This document shows positions 58,464-64,000 of a stretch of DNA of 64,000 bases, piece by piece. The stretch comes from Hawksworthiomyces lignivorus. Lineage: Eukaryota; Ascomycota; Sordariomycetes; Ophiostomatales; Ophiostomataceae. The stretch lies in assembly GCA_002917075.1 (NCBI GenBank), contig NTMA01000067.1, forward strand, positions 124,001 through 188,000, read 5' to 3'. Below the pieces are notes generated by a model. The model saw only the letters and a list, made by a program, of their open reading frames with translations. It was not told the DNA's origin and searched no databases. Every line of letters starts with the position of its first letter. Within the stretch, counting starts at the first letter, position 1. The position numbers were made by a program, and so were the translations under genes.

Positions 58464-61327
58464 ATGACGATGGAGAAATCTTCGCCAATGCACTTAAGAA
58501 GTGGCACAGAAAACTCTGTCCACGGCGGTGGCTCGCCTGCAGAAATGTTGGGTGATCAACCGGCTCAATCTGATCCTCGCTCTGCTTCCCGGGCAAGTGA
58601 TGGAGAGCTACAAGCATCATCACAGATGCACTCACAAGCAACCAATTCGGCATTCAGCTCTAGGCCCATATCGATAGCTGCACGCTCTACTCGGTCTGGT
58701 ATGAGCTTCCGCACAACCGGCAGCTCAGTCTTTTTGGATGATATCAAGCACGAAGTCATGGTAAACTACCTCTACCAGCAGCAATGCTCACAGCTTTGGG
58801 TCTCAGACGGCAGTGGCGAAATTGAAGGCGTGTTGCTCCGGAAGACGCGAGGGGAGTACATGGCATGCCCACCACATCTGATCGAGTCTCCGTTTGCTTT
58901 TGCATGTGCTGCTCTAAATGTTCCGGTAGGCGGCCTATCTGTTTGATCTATTTTCTTGCAGAGACTAACTGCGAATAGTGTGCTATGACCATCAATTCAA
59001 GGGTTATCAAGACGTTCCTTCAGTGGGCTCCGGATGCTGTTGATGTACCGCTGTTGAACGGCCTGCGAATTCAGATTCTGCCGACGATTGAGGACTTGGC
59101 ACGAGCACGGAAGCACCAATTCGCCGCGTTTGTGGCTTCTGAGGGATTGCTCGTAGTCTGGGATGATGACGCCATGCACATCATAGCCCGGGCAAAGGAT
59201 ATCGAGGCTGAGCTGATGAGCTTGGTGTGGCGCTCAGGTTACGATGCCGAGGACGACGAGAAGGTTGCTGGTGTCGGGATGCTGGACTACAACCTCGACG
59301 AAGAAAACGGCGAAGTCCAACCAGAAAATCGCCCCGTGCATCTTATGAACGCATTCCTCGTCACGCTGACACTCATTCTGGTCACTGTGTCGCTCGGCGC
59401 CGCATGGCGTGAGCTCGCCATCGAGGTGTCTGTCGACTACAGCTACACGCGCCTGGGACTTGTTGCCCTTCTACCCGTCCAGGTCTTTTTCACTCTCTTC
59501 TTCGCGCAGGTGATCGTCGGCTGCTTGGCGCAGATTTTCGGCCCCATCCGGCAGCTCAAAGAGAACTCCAAGTTCTACTCGGGCCAGCGGCCGCCCCGCC
59601 TGCGCACGTCTGCTTTGCCCCACGTCACGGTGCAGATGCCCGTGTACAAGGAAGGCCTTGCTGGGGTCATCGGGCCGACGGTTCGCTCGATCAAGCAGGC
59701 CATTTCGACGTACGAGCTGCAGGGCGGTTCGGCCAACATCTTTGTCAACGACGACGGCCTGCAGCTGATTAGCGAAGAAGACCGCATGGCCCGCATTGAG
59801 TTTTATGCCGACCACAGCATCGGCTGGGTGGCGAGGCCCAGAGACGGCGAGAACGGATTCAAGCGCCGCGGCAAGTTCAAAAAGGCATCGAACATGAACT
59901 TTGCGCTGATGATCTCGTGCAAGATCGAGGAGAAGCTCGACCAGTACGAGAGGGGTCCCGAGTGGACGCAGCAGCACGAGGCGCGGGCCTACGACCGGGC
60001 ACTGCGCGAGGTCCTGGAGGAAGACGGGAGGGCGTGGGCCGACGGCAACGTCCGCGTCGGCGACTACATCTTGATTATAGACTCGGACACGCGCGTGCCC
60101 GTCGACTGCCTGCTCGACGCCGTCTCCGAGATGGAGCAGTCGCCCGACGTTGGCATTCTGCAGTTCTCGTCGGGGGTCATGCAGGTGGCGCACAACTACT
60201 TTGAGAACGGCATCTCCTTCTTCACCAATCTCATCTATACTGCCATCCGCTACACGGTGTCGAACGGCGACACAGCGCCGTTCGTCGGGCACAATGCCGT
60301 GCTGCGCTGGAGCGCCATCCAGCAGGTGGCGTACGAGGACGAGGATGGCTACGAAAAGTTCTGGTCAGAGAGCCACGTGTCTGAGGACTTTGACATGTCG
60401 CTGCGCCTCCAGTGCTTTGGCTATATTGTCCGGCTGGCGGCCTGGGCGGGCGACGGGTTCAAAGAGGGGGTGTCGCTCACGGTGTACGATGAGCTGGCGC
60501 GCTGGGAGAAGTACGCCTACGGCTGTAACGAGCTGCTTTTCCATCCCATCCGCAAATGGATCTGGAAGGGCCCATTCACGCCGCTCTTCCTCAAGTTTGT
60601 GTTCTCGAACATCCGCTTCTCGTCCAAGGTCACTATCATCGCGTACATCGGCACCTACTACGCTATCGGCGCCGCATGGATCATGACGACGGCTAATTAC
60701 TTCTTGATGGGCTGGTTCAACGGCTACCTGGACAAGTACTACATGGACTCGTGGAAGGTCTGGTTCTCGATCATCATCGTGTTCAACGGGCTCGGCAACG
60801 TCGCGCTCGCCGTGATGCGCTACCGCGTCGGAGAGCGCCACTTGCTGTATGCCATCTACGAAAACTTCAAGTGGACCTTTCTTCTCGCCATTTTCCTGGG
60901 CGGGCTCTCTCTCCATGTCTCGCAAGCCATCCTCGCGCACATGTTTGAGATCAACGTGACGTGGGGCGCCACCTCCAAGGAGGTGGAGTTTTCGAATTTT
61001 TTCATCGAAGTGCCCAGAGTTTTGAAGAGGGTTTGTTCTCCTCTCCCCGCTTTTCCCTCCCATTTCCTCCCGCCAGAGACTCGCTTTGTTGTCTGGCCGC
61101 ATCAAGTGTATGTAGATTGTGCTGACCTCGGCTTGCAGTTCAAACTCTCCATGTTATACTCCGTCCTGTCAATCGCATGCATGATTATCTTGGCCGTGGC
61201 ACCGTTTGTTCCCATCCAATGGCGAATAACCGACTTTGTTGCAATTCTGCCCATTGCCACGGTTGCGGCATCCCATCTGCTACTGCCGCTAGCGCTTAAC
61301 CCTGCGCTAATGACGTTCTCTTGGTAG
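58464..61327 (+). CDS. Processive GT2 family glycosyltransferase (ZtGT2-like)
   Basis: Exons 58464..58925, 58979..61030 and 61139..61327 give 900 aa. Seen: a polar N-terminus (1-150), two helices near 272-345, the GT2 domain with N-D-D-G, I-I-D-S-D-T (D522, D524) and S-E-D-F-D-M-S (about 623, the general-base Asp region), then several C-terminal helices. It has the layout of cellulose/hyaluronan-synthase-like enzymes and lacks a clear Q-x-x-R-W. The fungal orthologue group (ZtGT2, FgGT2) is needed for normal hyphal growth on solid surfaces and virulence; its product is unknown. The second intron (61031-61138, 108 nt) has no stop and keeps frame, so a gene finder would read through it; spliced, it joins V-L-K-R to F-K-L-S-M-L. 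Confidence 0.88.
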
Positions 61328-62271
61328 TGGCTTGAAGGAAGCCGTCTGCTTGGGACCTCTTTGTTGGCTGGGTCTATGAGCGATGCCTGTGAAATGTGGT
61401 GTTGCCAGCTTCGCTCTAAAGAGATTCCTATACGTTATCTAGCTGCTCTTTTCCTTTATTATTTGTTTTTGGTCTATAGAAAAGGGTTCATAATCATCGT
61501 AATCGGTAATACATCATAGACATTTCTTTTCCTCACCCTCACCCAAGTTCACCTGTATGGGCCTCGTGGAATTCTTACTTTGCATAAGCAGATAAGCAGC
61601 CGCGTGGCTTACGTTGTGTCTCTTCGTATATTGTTCCATCGAAGTAGACTTGCTTCATGCTCTTTGGCATGGGAGAGAGTAGCAAAGGTATATACAGGCT
61701 ATTGAGCAGGGAGCCGAGGAAGTTTTGTCACCCCACAGCGCTCCTCGCACTGGTTCAGCAGTGCTATTAGCGGGCACGAAGACGATCACCACTTTAGGAA
61801 AGGCCCTCATCTGTACCGAGTCTCCGACTCTACTCCCTAAATTGGGCAGTCATTATTAATGCACTTAATGCACTTAATGTACATCAGCTAGAGCCATAGT
61901 GATATGCATCTACCGATGGAAGTTGCTCATCCAATAGATACGACACGCTATGTATCAGTGTGTAAGTGTGATAAGATAAGAAAAAAACGGCAGAAAAAAA
62001 AGTTTGGAGGGGTAAAAACTTTTTTTTCTCGCCTCGCCTCTTTTCGCCCTGATCTTTCCTCGTCTCTCATCATATTCTCGAGTGTAGACCCGACAAGAGT
62101 GCGACACACTCGCACGCATCTACCTCATTTGTTTCTCCTTCCTTTTCCACGAGAGCTGCATCTAGAACTCTGGTGCGACTATTGTGGTCTTTGCCCCTTC
62201 TTCTCTCCCTTCCCTCTTCCTCTCTTTTCTTATTACGCTCAGTTTGTTTCGCGCATCCTTCTCGTTCTACG
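61328..62271. other. Intergenic, promoter of the ABC ATPase gene
   Basis: 944 bp. A 9-bp unit TAATGCACT is tandemly repeated 2.5 times at 61857-61879. CT-rich tracts at 62020-62270, common upstream of highly expressed fungal genes. No coding frame supported. Confidence 0.55.
61857..61879. repeat. 9-bp tandem repeat (TAATGCACT)
   Basis: Units at 61857-61865 and 61866-61874, then a partial copy TAATG. Probably slippage; about 400 bp before the ATPase start codon. Confidence 0.85.
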
Positions 62272-64000
62272 ATGCCTCACCCTGTCTCCTCGCCCTCCAT
62301 GAACCACCAATCCCTTCCTATCCTTGTCAAGGCCGATGCTTCGGTTCCATCACAAGCCGACATAAATGCCATCCTAGGCACGGTGTTCACTGCTACTACA
62401 TCAAATACCTCCATCAACGCCGCCTACAACCTTTGCGATGTCCTTCTGACCAACCCGCATGTGGGCTTCCGCGGCCTCGCCGGATATGGAGTTCTCGGAG
62501 AGATCAAAAAAGCGGCCGGCGACAAGAAGAGCGGCCTTCGGAGAGAGAGCGCGCAGAATCTACTCGGCGCCTTGTTCGAGCGGTTCCCACCTAAGCAGCC
62601 CATCAGCGAGGTGGTGTTCCTGCTGCAGGATGGCGGCATGGTAGCATGCGCTCTCGATGCCCTTGCTGACAAGGGAGCGGTCGTGCGCGATGCGGCGCAG
62701 TACGGGCTCGATGCCCTGTTTGCGCATCTGCATGCCGAGGCTCTGGTGACCGGCCTCCTGCCTGCGCTCACCGCCTACCTGTCTAAGAAGACGGGCAAGT
62801 GGCAGGGCACCGTCGGCGCGCTGAAGCTGATGCAGAAGATGGCCGACAAGGCGAAGCTCGAGATGGGCACGACCAAGGAGGAGGCGCTGGAGAAGGACGT
62901 TCTGCGAGACACCATGGGTGCCAAGCTGGCCGGCCTGATCCCGATCGTCGAGGCCGGCATGCACGACCTCAAGACAGAGGTGGAGAAGCAGGCCGTCGTG
63001 ACGATGACGTCGCTGACCACGCTGCTGTCCAACGACGACGTCGCGCCGCGCATCTCGCTGCTCATCGACACCATGCAGCACCCGTCTCCACAAACGCTCC
63101 AGAAAGCCATCCACGCCCTGGCCCACACGACGTTTGTCGCCATCGTGACGTCGCCCGTCCTGGCCCTCCTGACGCCCTTCCTCGAGCGCTCTCTCAACAC
63201 ACCCACGACGGCCCAGGAAGTGCTGCGCCAAACCGTGGTGATTACCGAGAACTTGACCAAGCTGGTGCACGACCCCATCGAGGCCCGCATCTTCCTGCCA
63301 AAGCTCCAGCCCGGCGTCAAGAGCGTCGTGGAGCGGGCCTCGCTCCCCGAAGTGCGCGGGCTCGCGACGCGCGCGCTGAACGTCATGGACGTCGCCATGG
63401 CCACAGACAAGACTAACGTTGTCGAGCGGACCACGGCCGATGACGTGGCCAAGATCCTCGACGCGGAGATCAAGAAGCAACATGGCCTGGCCGGCGACCT
63501 AGAAACGTACAAGCTGCTGCGCTCGTACATCTGCACAATGATTGCCGAAGATGTGAACTACCGCTATGTCACGCGGATATCCAGGCAGATTGCGCCGTAT
63601 CTGGCACCGCTGATGAAGGACACGTCCGCAAGCGACGCTGTGGCGGCCGCTGTTGAACAGTACTACGTGGACGAGGACCATCGCAAATTCGGCGTTCCAG
63701 AGAAGGAAGACGACGGCGAGATTGAAATTGTGAATGCCGATTTCTCCCTGGGGTACGGTGGCATGCTGCTGCTCTCGCATACCAACATGCGTCTTCTCAA
63801 GGGACACCGCTACGGCCTGGTTGGCCGCAACGGTGCCGGCAAGTCGACTCTGATGAAGAGCATTGCTGGCGGCAAGCTGGAGGGATTCCCGCCCCAAGAT
63901 GTCCTGCGGACGTGCTATGTTGAGCACAACCAAGGCGAGGATGCCGAAATCAGCATTTTGGAATTTGTCTCCAAGGATCCGACCATCGCCCAGGAGGGCC
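62272..64000 (+). CDS. New1/Elf1-type (eEF3-like) ABC-F ATPase, 5' part
   Basis: An uninterrupted frame from the ATG at 62272 to the right edge (576 codons), so stop and second ATPase domain lie outside. Seen: an N-terminal HEAT-repeat region (about 20-330), a helical bundle, then the first ABC domain beginning E-I-E-I-V-N-A-D-F-S-L-G-Y-G-G and the Walker A G-R-N-G-A-G-K-S-T (518-526), followed by V-E-H-N-Q-G-E-D-A. The V-N-A-D-F-S-L and N-Q-G-E-D-A wording fits New1/Elf1 (yeast New1, fission-yeast mRNA export factor Elf1) rather than eEF3 proper. New1 binds ribosomes and aids termination at C-terminal Lys/Arg codons in yeast. The cytosolic role is inferred. Strongly GC-rich third positions suggest high expression. 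Confidence 0.85.
   Translation, partial: MPHPVSSPSMNHQSLPILVKADASVPSQADINAILGTVFTATTSNTSINAAYNLCDVLLTNPHVGFRGLAGYGVLGEIKKAAGDKKSGLRRESAQNLLGALFERFPPKQPISEVVFLLQDGGMVACALDALADKGAVVRDAAQYGLDALFAHLHAEALVTGLLPALTAYLSKKTGKWQGTVGALKLMQKMADKAKLEMGTTKEEALEKDVLRDTMGAKLAGLIPIVEAGMHDLKTEVEKQAVVTMTSLTTLLSNDDVAPRISLLIDTMQHPSPQTLQKAIHALAHTTFVAIVTSPVLALLTPFLERSLNTPTTAQEVLRQTVVITENLTKLVHDPIEARIFLPKLQPGVKSVVERASLPEVRGLATRALNVMDVAMATDKTNVVERTTADDVAKILDAEIKKQHGLAGDLETYKLLRSYICTMIAEDVNYRYVTRISRQIAPYLAPLMKDTSASDAVAAAVEQYYVDEDHRKFGVPEKEDDGEIEIVNADFSLGYGGMLLLSHTNMRLLKGHRYGLVGRNGAGKSTLMKSIAGGKLEGFPPQDVLRTCYVEHNQGEDAEISILEFVSKDPTIAQEG

Noticed and set aside
59471..60292. 273-codon minus frame inside the GT2 gene
   Set aside because: Antisense shadow of a GC-rich coding exon whose plus-strand translation has clear GT2 motifs; the same holds for 60365-61105.
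62560..63483. 307-codon minus frame
   Set aside because: Antisense shadow of the New1/Elf1-type gene; composition (Arg/Gly/His/Leu-rich) is typical of reading GC-rich codons backwards.

Overview
This window is nuclear DNA of a filamentous ascomycete (Pezizomycotina), most likely a sordariomycete close to the Hypocreales. The evidence is many short (41-184 nt) GT..AG introns, a Zn2Cys6 regulator, Pth11-type seven-helix proteins, a LaeA-like methyltransferase, a GH7 cellulase, and fungal forms of Rpn5, Atp18, Pop7, Rav2/Rogdi and a New1/Elf1-type ABC ATPase. The genus cannot be fixed from sequence alone. I recovered 25 protein genes by joining exons through reading frame and splice signals. I saw no tRNA, rRNA, CRISPR array or intact transposon. 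One short inverted-repeat element with a target duplication is present.

Left part (about 1-37 kb, accessory, gene-poor, AT-rich spacers): the 3' end of a sesquiterpene synthase; a Pth11-like rhodopsin-fold membrane protein; a BAHD acyltransferase; an NmrA-like NAD(P)-binding protein divergent from a LaeA-like methyltransferase; a Dal5-type MFS permease; a Zn2Cys6 activator; a secreted TAP-type alpha/beta hydrolase with 11 exons; a bacterial-looking flavin-dependent monooxygenase; a type II membrane glycosyltransferase-like protein; a secretory LIP lipase with a secreted DUF3237 protein; an unusually short GH7 endoglucanase; and a second Pth11-like protein. The first 21 kb has the composition of a terpenoid biosynthetic cluster: cyclase, tailoring acyltransferase, methyltransferase, oxidoreductases, exporter and pathway regulator. 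The cluster continues beyond the left edge, and its product cannot be told from here.

Right part (about 37.8-64 kb, mostly core housekeeping genes): pop7 (RNase P/MRP), rav2/rogdi (V-ATPase assembly), a NIPSNAP protein, atp18 (ATP synthase subunit j), an FSH1-type serine hydrolase, rpn5 (26S proteasome lid), an RNPS1-like SR/RRM splicing factor, a membrane GH16 glucanase, a processive GT2 glycosyltransferase, and the 5' part of a New1/Elf1 (eEF3-like) translational ATPase that runs off the right edge.

The most unusual observations are: (1) a 9-mer, TACTCCGTA, found nine times exactly and only between genes; (2) an 80-bp element with perfect 12-bp terminal inverted repeats and an 8-bp target duplication in the pop7/rav2 divergent promoter; (3) a GH7 cellulase lacking two internal segments yet keeping its catalytic motif; (4) the putative terpenoid cluster with a flavin monooxygenase of bacterial type.
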